Shown here: in pieces, positions 1-11,760 of the stretch
How positions within the stretch are numbered: the stretch's first letter is position 1
Layout of the letters: each line of letters opens with the position of its first letter
Assembly: GCF_013100865.1 (NCBI RefSeq)
Contig: NC_048298.1
Location: forward strand, 89,784,634-89,848,633
From: Trachemys scripta elegans
Lineage: Eukaryota; Chordata; Testudines; Emydidae
Direction: 5' to 3'
DNA: 64,000 nucleotides
Notes under the pieces: generated by a model
The model's input: the letters and a program-made list of their open reading frames with translations, nothing else
Told to the model about the DNA's origin: nothing
Databases searched by the model: none
Position numbers and translations under genes: made by a program

Positions 1-1448
1 GTAGCACATAGCACAGAAATTTGGAATTAACTCATTTTTAATTTTTGTGCTGCAGTTCACTTTAGCTTGTCTGCTTCTTGGGAAGTGGGGTGGGGAGTTT
101 TGCCATATCTCTGACTCTGATCACATCTCTTAAAACATGCTGCATCCTGCCTCTGAGTCTGACCTTGGGTATGTGGGGGGAATCTGTACATTCACTGAGA
201 GCTACATTGACAACTTGCCAGGAGCCTAAGGGCTGTATCTGGTGTGCCTGTTCATTTCCATTTTGAACAAATGCATACAACTCTGTTTGGTTGTATTTGT
301 ATCTTCCTTGATTAATAAAACATGCTTGCTGATTTAGTTTGCTGCCAGTGAAAACCTGCAACTTACTCAGCTTTCTCCTCACTGGAGTTATAGGAAGGGG
401 GGGGGGGGTGCATTCAAGGATTCCACAGGCAGCATTTGACTTAGAAGTTCCTGTAACAAAGCAATAAATGTATAAATACAGGCTGCTTTCCAAAGAGGCG
501 TAGTCCAGGGCAATAAAATCATGTATGGCAATTACCTTTGCGCGAGGGACTGGACAGAATTCTCAGTAATGCAGCCCACTCCTCCCCTGAACAGTCCTTT
601 TGCAAGCAAAACTTTTTCTTGTTGCTTGTTCAGATCTTTGCTTTTTGTGACAGAGGCTGGAAATGGTCTTTTGAACTTTTTTGCCCAGGCATTTTGCCAA
701 GTTGGCAGAAATTTGCTTAGGCAGAGGAGAGATTATTCATCAAAGGGACAGACATGAAGTCTGGTCCAAGAATGGATGAATCAAAGGATTCCTGTCAGAG
801 ATCCTCCTCATCCTTCCCCCTTCATTTGGAGATTGAAAAGCTATAGGTGTCCTTCCTGACCCTTTCTTAATTTTTTAAACTCTGAGGGTTTTTGGTAATG
901 CACAGTGCATACCGAGAGTTAATGGAAGTAGACATTTATTTACAAATCTGCATCTCTTCTATAAATGAGATGAAATGTTTAAAGTGATGCTTACTCATTT
1001 TAGAGGGTCTGGTTGTGATCCTAGGTAATGTTTTCTGTTTTGCACTTAAATGTGGATTCAACCTCTTTGTTTTGTATGGGAAAAATACAGCATATTCTCA
1101 ACAAATTACAGCACTCTTAAAGTACAGAGTGAATTTTCTGGGAACTGACAAATAGATTTGTTAATTGATTTGTGTTCAAATTAACTAAAAGTTGAGTTTT
1201 TTAAGAAACTTAGCATCATGTCAGGTTTTTTTTTTGTTCCTAATCATGTTAACAGTGGAATAACATACACACATCAAACTTTTCATATAGTTAAAATGAA
1301 TTGAAATCTCCTGTGTAGGCTATCTTTTAAAGAAACTAAGTTGTAATTAAGCTTTTAATTATTATTTTACCTATTTGCTATTGTGTAAGCTGAAGACTGG
1401 TTCAGATCAACAACTAAATTAATTGATATCAGATGTATCTCAGCCATC
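1..1448. other. MRTFA intron, nothing recognised
   Basis: AT-rich, with no exon, RNA gene or repeat family I can name. It includes a short G10 run near 400. It is presumed MRTFA intron because the first visible MRTFA exon lies downstream. Confidence 0.5.
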
Positions 1449-2060
1449 TACAGTAACTCCTCACTTAGTCATCCCAGTTAACGTTGTTGTTGTTTCGTTG
1501 TTACGTTGCTGATCAATTAGGGAACATGCTCATTTAAAGTTGTGCAATGCTCCCTTCTAACGTCGTTTGGCAGCCGCCTGCTTTGTCCACTGCTTGCAGG
1601 AAGAGCAGCCCATTGCAGCTAGCTGGTGGGGGCTTGGAACCAGGGTGGACCGGCAGCCCCCCATCAGCTCTCCACTCCCCTACGTTCCCTGTGCTGCAGC
1701 CGCCCAGCAGGCTATCAGTTGCCTCCCTCCCCCCACTGCCATGTGCTGCTCCTGCCCTCGAGCTGCTCCCAGAGACTCCTGCTTGCTGTGCAGAGGGGAA
1801 AGGGGGGTAGGGTCTAATGTCAGGGTGTCCCCCTCCCCCCTGCTCCTGCACCCCGCTTACCCCTTCTCCATATAGAGCAGGGAGGGGACACGGATGGAGA
1901 GACAGAGAGAGCCAGGAGCAGCAGTTGATGTCTCAATTTCCTGATCCACTTAAGACAATGCACTTAAGAGTGGGTCATTGTTAATCTTTCCAGCTATATA
2001 GTTGGTATGGCTACTTCCACCTTTTCATGTTTTCTGTATGTATATATATTTGTTACTATA

Positions 2061-2200
2061 TGTTCCAGTCTATGCACCTGACGAAGTGGGCTGTAGCCCA
2101 CAAAAGCTTATGCTCAAATAAATTTGTTAGTCTCTAAGGTGCCACAAGTACTCCTGTTCTTTTTGTGGATACAGACTAACACAGCTGCTACTCTGAAACC
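2061..2200 (+). repeat. turtle-type SINE-like interspersed repeat, 3' part
   Basis: Contains gaagtgggctgtagccca, aagcttatgctcaaataaat, gtctctaaggtgccacaagt and ends ctgctactctgaaacc. This pattern is extremely common in turtle genomes. Only the 3' part is present. A related copy lies in reverse orientation at 5756-5920. Confidence 0.65.
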
Positions 2201-2391
2201 TTATTAAAGGGGCAGTGTGCATCTCTCGCTCTCTCCCACGCACAAGGTGTGTGTCTGTCTCTGTCTGCTATGCTGTCTCCCCTCCCTTGTGTTTGTGCTG
2301 CCTTGTGTTAGAGGCTACATTAACAACGTGTTAACCCTTGAGGGCTCGGCCAAGTGCTAGTTTATCATTTAGCAGCAAGACATTCCCTGGG

Positions 2392-3548
2392 TAGGGTGAC
2401 CAGACGTCCCAATTTTATCGGGACTGTCCCGATATTTCCTTGTTTGTCCAGTGTCCTGACCGCACATCGGTCGGGACACTGGACAAACAAGGAAATGCTC
2501 CAGAGCCCGGAAGTGCTCGCCCCCCCCTCCCCCGCCACGACTCCACCCCCTCTTCCCCCGATTGGCTCCCTCCCCGAATCCCCGCCTCTTGCCCAGGCTC
2601 ACCATTCCTCCTCCCTCCACAAGCGCTGGAGGGAGGCCCCGGAGACGCAGGGGGAGCGCGGTGCCGGGGTGAGTGAGAGTCCGGCCTGGCCCCGAGCAGG
2701 TGCCAGGCGGCAGGGGGCCCGCGGTGCCAGGTGGCGGCTGTTCTCCCCCCCGGGCAGCGGGACTTGGGAGCAGCCGCTGCTGCAGCTCCCACTGCCGCGG
2801 GGGAAGGAAGCGGCCGATGGCCAAACTCGGCGGCTGCGGCTCTGGCGCCTGGGCCGGAACCCCCTGGGCCTGCTGCGGGGACCCAGCAGCGCGCACGCTA
2901 CGCCCAGCCCCTGGCCAGTCGTGTCTGGGCTGCTGCCCAGCTGGTGCTATCCCGCGGCGGCCCCGGAGTGGGGGCATCGGCAGCCCAGCCCCGTTCATTC
3001 CCCTGCGGGACCCGAGCGGGACGGGGGGGCTGGGGCCTAGCTGCCCCCACTCCGGGGCCGCCGGGGCCTAGCTGCCCCCACTCCGGGGCCGCCTGCGGGA
3101 TTGCACCAGCTGGGCAGCAGCCCAGATACGACTGGCCAGGGGCTGGGCGTAGCGTGCACGCTGCTGGGTCCCCGCAACAGGCCCGGGCGCCAGAGCTGCA
3201 GCTGCAGCCGCCGAGCTTGGCCATCGGCCGCTTCCTCCCCCCGCGGCAGTGGGAGCTGCAGCAGCGGCTGCTCCCAAGTCCCGCTGCCCAGGGGGGAGAA
3301 CAGCCGCCGCCTGGCACCACGGGGCCCCCCCCCCTTCCTACCACCCAACTGCGTCCTGCCTGCTCGGGGCCAGGCTGGACTCTCACTCACCCTGGCCCCG
3401 CGCTCCCCCTGCGTCTCCGGGGCCTCCCTCCAGCGCTTGTGGAGGAAGGGTGGTTTCCCCCCCGCCACGCGCCCGCCCCTCCCTCCCCCCACATCCCCCT
3501 CCCTCCCCCCACATCCTGATATTTGACTTGGGTGATCTGGTCATCCTA
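2392..3548. mobile_element. hAT-type foldback element, GC-rich long inverted repeat
   Basis: Exact 8-bp target duplication TCCCTGGG at 2384-2391 and 3549-3556. Ends are TAGGGTGACCAGA and its inverted form TCTGGTCATCCTA. Much of the interior folds back: sequence from about 2620-2990 recurs as its reverse complement at about 3090-3440 (for example gctgctgcccagctggt against accagctgggcagcagc). The 8-bp duplication fits the hAT superfamily. Many open frames run through it because it is GC-rich, but they resemble no known protein. Confidence 0.8.
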
Positions 3549-3885
3549 TCCCTGGGAAATATCCCTCCCTCTTCTACCCTCTAACTTCAACCAAGCTTCA
3601 CAATCATCATAGCTGTAAACAGTAATAAATTGTTTGTTTAAACGTATACTGTGTGTATATCTATATAATATATAGATTTTTGTCTGGTGAAAAATATTTC
3701 CCTGGAACCTAACCCCCCAATTTACATTCATTCTTATGGGGAAATTGGATTCGCTTAACATTGTTTCGCTTAAAGTCACATTTTTCAGGAATATAACTAC
3801 AACATTAAGCGAGGAGTTACTGTACACCCTTCCTCTACAGCTAACTTGCATGTTACAATTCTGTTGATTGAAATTACTTGGGCCT

Positions 3886-4127
3886 GGCCTACCCCTAACA
3901 TTTAGGTTGACCTAGCTATATGGCCAAGATATATAGTTAAGCCAACCTAACCCCAGCATAGACGCTGCTAGATCAGTGGAGGAATTCCTCCATTGTCCTA
4001 GGCACTGCCTCTTGAGGGGCTGGATTAACTAAAGTAACAGAAAAAACCCTTCCATCGTTGTAGCAAGTGTCCACCCTACAGCAGATTATCTGCAGCTGTG
4101 CTGCTGTAGTGCTTTCAGTGTAGACAT
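3886..4127. mobile_element. MITE with gtctacact-type ends
   Basis: Starts gggcctggcctacccctaac and ends gctttcagtgtagacataat; the outer ends are inverted versions of the GGGYxTGTCTACACT terminus shared by other MITEs in this window. Diverged, so the boundaries are approximate. Confidence 0.5.
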
Positions 4128-4718
4128 AATATGGTATAAAGGGAAGCTGGACACAATGTGTCGAGTTCTCATTAGTAAAATACTGGGCCCAAGTGTCACA
4201 GCTGTCTAAAGATTCCGTGGCTACATTCTAGCTTTGGATATTACTGCTGGAACCGCTCCTGATGCCACTTGTCTTGGCTCAGCTACACTGTACCTTGAGG
4301 CAGAATTGCTGGGGGAACTGAGAAATGAAGGGGGAACACCTAAAGCACATAGACATTGGGACTTCTGGAGTGGATTCCCCCCAAGCCCGTGTCTTCCCTT
4401 CATGTAATGCCTGTCTCACTAACCCAGCCCTCTGAACCAGTAAGATAGTTGCAAATTAAAGGCCAGATTCACTAATATGCTTTACCTGCTTTGTGCTGCT
4501 CAGGTAATGCGGAGCAGCTATAAACCCAGTTTAACTGGTTGGTGCTCTCCGACTGGTTTGTGCTGCTTTGGTGTGTTGATGAATCTGCTCCTAAAAGTTA
4601 AAATTAAAGATTTAAAGTTTGTACTACACATCTTCAAATCATTAGAAATATTTCATGGTAATGTTTTCTTTGAGTTTATCATTTAGTGTTTATGTATGAC
4701 ATTTAATTAAAAACTAAG

Positions 4719-5680
4719 TACATTCCCAGACAAAAAACTGATAAGATGGAGTTAAATTTGAGAGTACATATCAGTAACTTAAAGATAAAAAACATGGAGA
4801 TGTCGGAGTTATTCCAAAGCCAATTATTATAAACCCAGAAAATGCAGAGTTGAGGCTACACTTAAGATATCCAAACATGTTAAGCTAAGAAATGCACAGT
4901 TAAGGTATCCAAATACAGTAGAACTTCAGAGTTATGAACACTAGTTATAAACTGATCGGTCAACCACACACCTCATTTGGAACCAGAAGTACGCAATCAG
5001 GCAGCAGCAGAGACCACCCCCCCCCCCCCCCCAAAAAAAAAGCAAATACAGGACAGTACTGGGTTAAACATAAACTACTATTAAAAAAAATAAAGGAAAG
5101 TTTTTTTTCTGACAAGGTAAGGAAACTACTTCTGTGTCTGTTTCATTTAAATTAAGATGGTTAAAAGCAGCATTTTTCTTCTGCATAGTAAAGTTTCAAA
5201 GCTGTATTAAGTCAATGGTCAGTTGTAGACTTTGGAAAGAACAACCATAACGTTTTGTTCAGAGTTACAAACATTTCAGTTCTGAACAACCTCTGTTCCC
5301 AAGGTGTTTGTAACTCGGAGGTTCTACTGTAATGTTAACTTGGTCCTGTAGTGATGCCACCAAAGGAAAAATGTGCTGGGAAGAACAGCTCTTTAAATTT
5401 AATCAGAGGGTATGAATACTATTATGTACTAATCATAATCATAGGATTATTGAATGGCAACGCTAAAGAGCAGTGTTAAGGCTGTTTGGGTGCCTTAATT
5501 GTGTGTTTCTCACCTTAACATGTTTGGATTTCTTTTAAGTATAATCATAACTCTGAATTTTCTGAGTTTATAATGCTTGGTTTTGGAATAATGGCAACAT
5601 CCCTGTAAATAGTTTTTACACTTAAATTACTGATACATATTCTCAACCTTAACTCCATTTTAACAGTTTTTTTGTGTATG
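4719..5680. repeat. long inverted repeat (about 190-bp arms)
   Basis: The left arm (about 4719-4912) reappears as its reverse complement at about 5488-5680; landmarks such as ccaaacatgttaagc, gaaaatgcagagttgaggc and ataagatggagttaa have mirrored partners on the right. Identity by eye is roughly 70-75 percent. The spacer holds a Tigger-like MITE (4916-5329). Family not named. Confidence 0.7.
4916..5329. mobile_element. Tigger/mariner-like MITE, 414 bp
   Basis: Ends CAGTAGAACTTCAGAGTTAT and, inverted, CAGTAGAACCTCCGAGTTAC, flanked by TA on both sides (4914-4915, 5330-5331). The interior is AT-rich with a C15-A9 stretch at about 5017-5041. No coding capacity. Confidence 0.75.
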
Positions 5681-5755
5681 ATGTGTATACATTTATTAGT
5701 TGCTTATATCAGCTTCTTCTAGAGCAGTGATCCAAAGATTCCCATTGACTTCAGG

Positions 5756-5920
5756 TTTCAGAGGGGTAGCCATGTTAGTCTGTATCAGCAAAAACAACAA
5801 GGAGTCCTTGTGGCACCTTAATGTCTAACAAATTTATTTGGGCATAAGCTTTCATGGGCTAAAACCCACTTCATCAAGACTCTAAGGTTCCACAAGGACT
5901 CCTCGTTGTTTTTTCCGTTG
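5756..5920 (-). repeat. turtle-type SINE-like repeat, reverse orientation, with inverted tail copy
   Basis: Begins ggtttcagaggggtagccat (the mirrored end of the copy at 2061-2200) and runs through gtggcacctta, gggcataagctttcatgggc and acccacttcatcaagac. A second, inverted piece of the tail (ctaaggttccacaaggactc) then follows, so the unit can fold on itself. Confidence 0.6.
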
Positions 5921-6245
5921 ACTTCAGTGGCCCTTAGATCAGGTCCTGAATGGGAATTATCCATTAAGATCAACTGTGTGTGTCTCCCATCTATTTGATT
6001 TCCCTGCAGTTGTGTAGGGGGCAGGAATGGGATGGGACAGGACACTGGTGGTAGACCGCTCTGTCATTTCCAGCTCTCCTGTTTTCCCCCCTACTTTCTT
6101 GGTGTTTTTAATGCATGTTGCTATCCAGTGTCTTTTTGCTAACTTTGTATTTGGAAATGAGCTGTGAAGATGATTTGGGAGTTCCTTTGTGATCACTGTC
6201 CTTAATGTGCTGAAGCTCCCACAATGTGAGAAATAGTGTTTGTAA

Positions 6246-6863
6246 GGGCATGTCTACACTCCAAAATTATGTTGACCTAAGCTATGTCGGCATACAGCTG
6301 CTGCAGTAATTAAATTGCTTTTGCTTGTTCACACTATGCTCCTTGTGTCAGTGGTGCGTGTCTTCACCAGGAGTGCTTGTACCTTCCGTTCCATCAGTGT
6401 GAGGCATTGTGGGACGGCTTCTGAAAGCCAGTAACAGTAGACTTAAGCAACGCAGTGTCTACACTGACACTGAGGCTAGGTCTACACTATCCGCCTGAAT
6501 CGGCGGGTAGAAATCGATCTCTTGGGGATCGAATTATCGCGTCTCATCGGGACGTGACAATCGATCCCCGAATCAACGCTCTTACTCCACCAGCGGAGCT
6601 GGGAGTAAGCGCCATCGACGGAGAGCCACGGAGGTCAATTTTGCCACCGTCCTCACAGCGGGGTAAGTCGGCTCCGATAGGTCGAATTCAGCTACGCTAT
6701 TTGCGTAGCTGAATTTGCGTATCTTAAATCGACACCCCCCCCGTAGTGAAGACCTGCACTGAGACAACATAGCTACATTGACTCTACACCTTTTATGGAG
6801 GTGAAGTTAAGTCAGCATAGCAGGACAGTTACTTCGGTGGGAGCAAAATTTTAGTGTAGATAC
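6246..6863. mobile_element. MITE with gtctacact ends, carrying a nested hAT-type MITE
   Basis: Starts GGGCATGTCTACACT and ends AGTGTAGATAC. Flanking trinucleotides are TAA and TTA, so the target duplication is imperfect. A second element is inserted at 6475-6756. Confidence 0.55.
6475..6756. mobile_element. nested hAT-type MITE, 282 bp, CpG-rich
   Basis: Flanked by the direct repeat CACTGAG (6468-6474 and 6757-6763). Ends are gctaggtctacacta and its approximate inverse tagtgaagacctg. The interior is unusually CpG-rich (atcgatctcttggggatcg, cgacggagagccacgg) and includes the local palindrome aattcagctacgc/gcgtagctgaatt. Retained CpGs suggest a fairly recent insertion. Confidence 0.65.
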
Positions 6864-6866
6864 TTA

Positions 6867-7162
6867 GGGCCTGTCTACACTACGCAGGTTTTAGTGACAA
6901 AGCTGTGTTGACACAGCCTTGTCGCTAAAAGTCAGCGAGTGTGAACGCTCTTTTGCGGTATTTTATCAGCACTTTTTCCGACAAAATACTTCCAGTCCCG
7001 CGAGTGGCATAAACTTTGTCGGCAGGAGAGCGCTTCTGCTGACAAAGCTGTGTTCATACTGCCACTTGCGTCAGCAAAACTTTTGTTTTTCGCGGGGGTA
7101 TTTTTTTAAGTACCCGGGAAAGACAAAAGTTTTGGTGACAACTGTGCAGTGTAGACATACTC
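6867..7162. mobile_element. PIF/Harbinger-like MITE, 296 bp
   Basis: Starts GGGCCTGTCTACACT and ends AGTGTAGACATACTC, with TTA on both sides (6864-6866, 7163-7165), the usual 3-bp target duplication of Harbinger elements. It lies directly against the previous MITE. Confidence 0.65.
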
Positions 7163-7165
7163 TTA

Positions 7166-8314
7166 CATAGTTAGGTTGACGTAAGATGCCTTGTGGGATG
7201 GAGGTTGAGGAGAAGGAGCCAGTTGCCCAAGGGTTGGTTTGAGATTTCTGTTTCTGATCAGATGGCACTTGGAGAACCCCACCCTGAGCTAACAAAGGAA
7301 ACCATCAAACATGTTTGTGGCTCTTATCTCATTTTTTACAAGAGGGTAATAAACAGAAGAGAAAAATTCGAGATATACCTAGAGGAGGAGATAAGTAAAC
7401 AGCTGGCTGCTCTTTACTAGTCCCCCTAAAGCTTTGAATTAAGTCAGCAAGTCTGAGGTTTAGTTTTGGGTGTGACACAAGAGCAAGATACGTGTGTTAG
7501 GAAATGGTTGGTGGGGAGCCTTGTTTGTCAGAGCAAAGGGAGATTGAATCTTTCCCTCCCCCGCATATTGATTTGACAGCGAAACGGAATGTTCAAACTC
7601 CCACTTCAAGGTTTTTTAGTCGAGTTGTAGTATTTAGTTCCTTCTTACTCTGCCAGTTGTCTGGCAGCTGATTTTGGATTCAGACCTTACTACATACCCC
7701 CTGGTGCCCCCCACCCTCCCAAGCATGATATTGGGATTATGGGCATGTGCATTCAGTGCCTCTCCACTGCTGCAGAGCGGCATGACTAGAAACCAGTTTT
7801 GGCTTTCATCTGTTGTTTTCACTCGCAAGAATGTGAGGAGCCTCCAGCATGTCTTATTACCCATAGGAGTGGAGGGGTGCTGCAGGATATCTATTTCTTT
7901 GGACAGGCGGGGTGCAGAGTACCATCCAAGACCTTAACACCCTTCATTATTCGCTGTTTGCCTACATTGGCTTTCGCTGTCTCTCTGTGAGCCCCAGATG
8001 CAAACACAGGATGTGTACAGAAATGTTTGTCTATTACTTTTGACCTCCATTTCTTAGATCAGTTCTACTCTTTCCTCCACTGTTTCATTCTTAGAATGAA
8101 CATGGTTCACAGTTCTACTTATTTCTCACACTAGGTAACGGGAACTTGGCTATTTTTTTATGACTTTCTGTTTCGTGGCCTTGACCCCTCTTCAAGTCCG
8201 AATTTTACTTTCAGGTCTGCAGAGTAAGACATAAATGAAAATGGAGTCTGAGCTGATATGCCTGATTTTCATTGTCTGCTCTGCTGTATGGGAGACAAAG
8301 ATTTGATTCCTGAT
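7166..8314. other. MRTFA intron, nothing recognised
   Basis: No splice-supported exon, RNA gene or named repeat. Short open frames here have no recognisable similarity. Confidence 0.4.
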
Positions 8315-9460
8315 CCCCTAGGTCAGGAGTGCTATACTAGCCTAGTATGATGCCATAGGAACATGATGTGACATTACCCAGGGTACAATCTGGGCTGTTT
8401 AACAACTGTGTCTCCTCAATTCTCCAACTAGGGGTACCCTTTACTTTGCTTCGCTGCGAGAGCAACCACTCCTGGCCTGCTCTCACACAGCATCTAGCAC
8501 GTAAAGTACTTCCAGCTGAGTGATGAGTGCTCTAGCCAGTCACTCCTGAAATATATTGCAGAGTGACACCAGCAAATTCCCAGTCCCAGACTTGTACCCA
8601 GAAATGTGCACCTTGTACTCTCAGCCCTTTTCTGGACAGCACATGCTCATATCAAAACTGTCATTTCATTAATAGAAAATGATGTGCACAAATCTTGTTA
8701 TCCCAAACGCTTCAATCCAAACAAACACTGATTTAGATAAAACAATAAACCAAGTATATTAACTACAGAAAGTGATTACAAATAATGAGGCATAAAAGTC
8801 AGAATTGGTTACAAAGAAATACAAGATAAAACCAAACTAATACCTAACTTATCAAGTTAAGTAAATTCAAAGCAAAGATTTCTCTCGCCACATGCCGTAG
8901 CAGTCTTACTGGCTGACAGGATCCTTTCAGACAGGATTCCCACCCTCTCAGTTCAAAACAGTTTCTCAGGTGTTGTGGTTGCTGTGGATAGAGAGAAAGG
9001 AGGAATGTTTTGGGGCCTCTGTTCTCCTTTCTTTTCTTTGAAAATCATCTGCAGCTGAGGTTCAGGAGACAGTCAGTCTATGGAGACGAGAATCTCCAGC
9101 TGTTTGTTGCCAAGATGTAAAATTCTCATTCAAACCCTTTTTCCTGCCAAAGAATGGCCACTCAACCAGGTGATAGCCCATTTAATTTCATTGACTCTTA
9201 CCTGAGGTATCAGTTTGCCTTTTGTCTCTGAGGAACTGGTTTGTGGCTGTTTCCTGAGATTTAGATGATATCTTAGTAACATCATACAGTAGAATTCTAT
9301 AACTTTACATATAATGTCTCCACACACATTTTGCCAGGATGATAATGTTCAGCAGATTATGGATTTGCAAAGGATACCTCACAAGGCATACTTTGTACAA
9401 AATTTATCATAGTCTTGTAAAAGTGATGAACATAAGGGTACAGACTGTCAGACATGATAG
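8315..9460. repeat. possible interspersed repeat, family not identified
   Basis: A stretch from about gtgacattacccagggtac to agggtacagactgtcaga has the feel of a dispersed turtle repeat (for example the block ttacaaagaaatacaagata). Its ends resemble each other in inverse (cagggtac... against ...agggtaca), but no clear target duplication was found. Low certainty. Confidence 0.25.
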
Positions 9461-11760
9461 ACAGTGAGGGATAAATGGATTCTCTTCGCTGGGCTGCAGG
9501 GAGGGGAGTTCTATGCATTACTACAGATAATTGAGGAGCAGGACAGGACTTTTGAAGATCAGTCTGTCAGGATAGTAGCTTCAATGCATGGCCTCAAGGG
9601 TGGGAGAAGGAGGGAGGGATTGGAAAGCAATAAGGCTTGGAGTGCTTCTCTGTCTCCAGAATGGATTTCTCCTGTGAGCTAATGGTATAAGAATGGAGAG
9701 GCTAATGCTTTTAATTAAAATCTCAACTCTAGGAATTGATAAGGAAGAATCAGAATTATCCACAACCAACATCCCTCCCATCTACTGAAAGGCCAAAGAA
9801 AACCTCCAAGTCTGTGTATAGGATTTCTTGAGGTCCTCACCAGTCAATCTATAGGAAGAAAATGACTTGTTGTTAGTGGTAGTTAGCAAAGGGTTTGTCG
9901 GGACTCCCCTCAACAGATATTAAAAAGGGTTACTTACTAGAGGGAATAGGACAAAACTATTTACAACTCTGTTGCAGAAAGTGGAACCTGGTGGAATGTG
10001 CTGTCTAACATGTTTTCTATAACAGTGTTGACAATGATTTATCTCCTTTATTCTAGCAGTTAAATCACATTTAATACCAGTTCAATGGGACCCGTTACTG
10101 ACAATCATTGGTAACATCAGGGCATTTTCCTAATGTGGTTGGAGTGTAAATGTGGCAATCTGCAGCCACTGAGTTTCAGATCCTAAGGGCTATTGGGTGC
10201 CATCAAGAAAGGACTTGGGAGTTCATATCTCTTCCTGCTAGGATAGTCCTACTGAGTGTACAGGTAGTGAGACTCCTATAGGGGGGACATCTCTTTTACA
10301 TTTCTGTACTGAACACTTCGGAAAAATCTTGGTTCTGCTGATTCTTGGGGACTTGCAGCCTGAGTTACTCCTCTCCTGCCTCTCATTTGCTGAGCTTTCC
10401 ACTACTTCTTCACAAACAGTGATGCCTTATGCTTTTTATTTTTTCACAGCCCGGAATCAAGGTCCTATTGTGCTGGGCATCACAGAGACCCAGTAATAGT
10501 CACGCCCTGCACCGAATGGCTCGCAATCTAACATAAGACAAGATGTAGTGAGTGGGTTTAACAAACGGAAGGAACATGGGAGGAAGGATCAATAGAAAAC
10601 ATGGTTACACAGGCTAGCTCTGTATACCTACTCCATGTTGGGATAGGGCACTGTAGTTTTGTAGCTTATTTTTGATTGGGCTCCAAAAGGAAGTAAACAC
10701 TAGGTTAAGCAAGTCCAGGATGAGAGAGACAACTTGTGTTTTTTGGCTTACCATGAACAACTCCCTCATCTAGAGCAACACTGCACCAGAAAACTTCAGA
10801 ACCAAAAAGAATGTTTTTAGTGGATGTAATAGAATGGGCTTGACTCTCTATGACAAGGTTCTGGTGTGTATTGTTGTCACACAACCCTGTTGTAGCTCAC
10901 CAAGCTGCTGTGTTTGGGTCCCAACATGCTAGATCTATGTTGCATTAAACTTCCCTTGCTCTGAGTAGGCTGCAGCACTGTCTCTTTCCTTGGCAACACT
11001 GGCATGCTTCCTGGGCACAGGTTCTCTCACACATTTGTAGAAATGAGACCTTGCACCCCCTACACCAGTGCAGCCACCCCTCACCCCCTGACTCCCCAAT
11101 AGCTATGCACACCCTTTCTCAGAGCTCCAACATCATGGGTGCTCTGGGTTTTGCATTTCATCTGTGCAGGGACAGATGCTAACGAAAGCAAGTGGACATG
11201 CAGGCTTTGTAAGAATTCCAAAAAACAATCACTCATTGCTTTAGCTAGCGCAAGAACTAAACCGATCTACACAAAATAACAAATGCATACTTGCATTAAC
11301 CTGCCTCAGTTTCCTTACACCTCTGGAATGTTATTTGGCTTAGGTCAGAGATCTATGAGGAGTCCAGAATCCCTGCTTCAGAATATGGCTTCTCCTCTGA
11401 ATCCTAGTCAGTCTCTCTCTGACCTTTGCAGTCAGTGCTGTCCTGCCTAAGCTGCCTCTGGCTCGGAATCTCTCGGAGTTCCCCAGTGTCTACATCTTAG
11501 TTCTCAAAATCCTAGCACTGTCTAGACAAGCTGGGCAGAGCTCCATCCAGGCTGCAGCTACCCCTTGTTTTGTTAGGAGTGATCTATTCAGGTGCTGATA
11601 ACCTTTAATGATTGTCCTGTTCAAAGTCAGACACACCAGCATTCCTCCCTTCCTCCTCAGCACAAGGGCTTTGATGTAAGAATATAGTAAAAGACAGCCA
11701 AAAACATAAGGATACAGATAGTTAACAAAATCAAACTGGAGTTCATAAGATGTACATAGA
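9461..11760. other. MRTFA intron, nothing recognised
   Basis: About 2.3 kb with no exon, RNA gene or repeat family I can name. Confidence 0.4.

Larger units (their letters stand above)
1451..3822. mobile_element. Tigger/pogo-like DNA transposon (MITE) with nested insertions
   Basis: Terminal inverted repeats begin CAGTAACTCCTCACTTA at the left and the mirrored CAGTAACTCCTCGCTTA at the right; both ends are flanked by TA (1449-1450, 3823-3824), the usual target duplication of Tc1/mariner/pogo elements. Another repeat (about 2061-2200) and a hAT foldback (2392-3548) sit inside. No transposase is visible, so it is non-autonomous. Confidence 0.75.

Noticed and set aside
1534..1875. Proline-rich open frames of about 100 codons
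   Set aside because: They lie inside the Tigger-like element, have no splice-supported context and no recognisable domain.
2354..3586. Overlapping long open frames on both strands (up to 262 codons) in a GC-rich block, possible gene or CpG island
   Set aside because: The block is a palindromic hAT foldback with an 8-bp target duplication; mirrored open frames on both strands are compositional and match no protein family.
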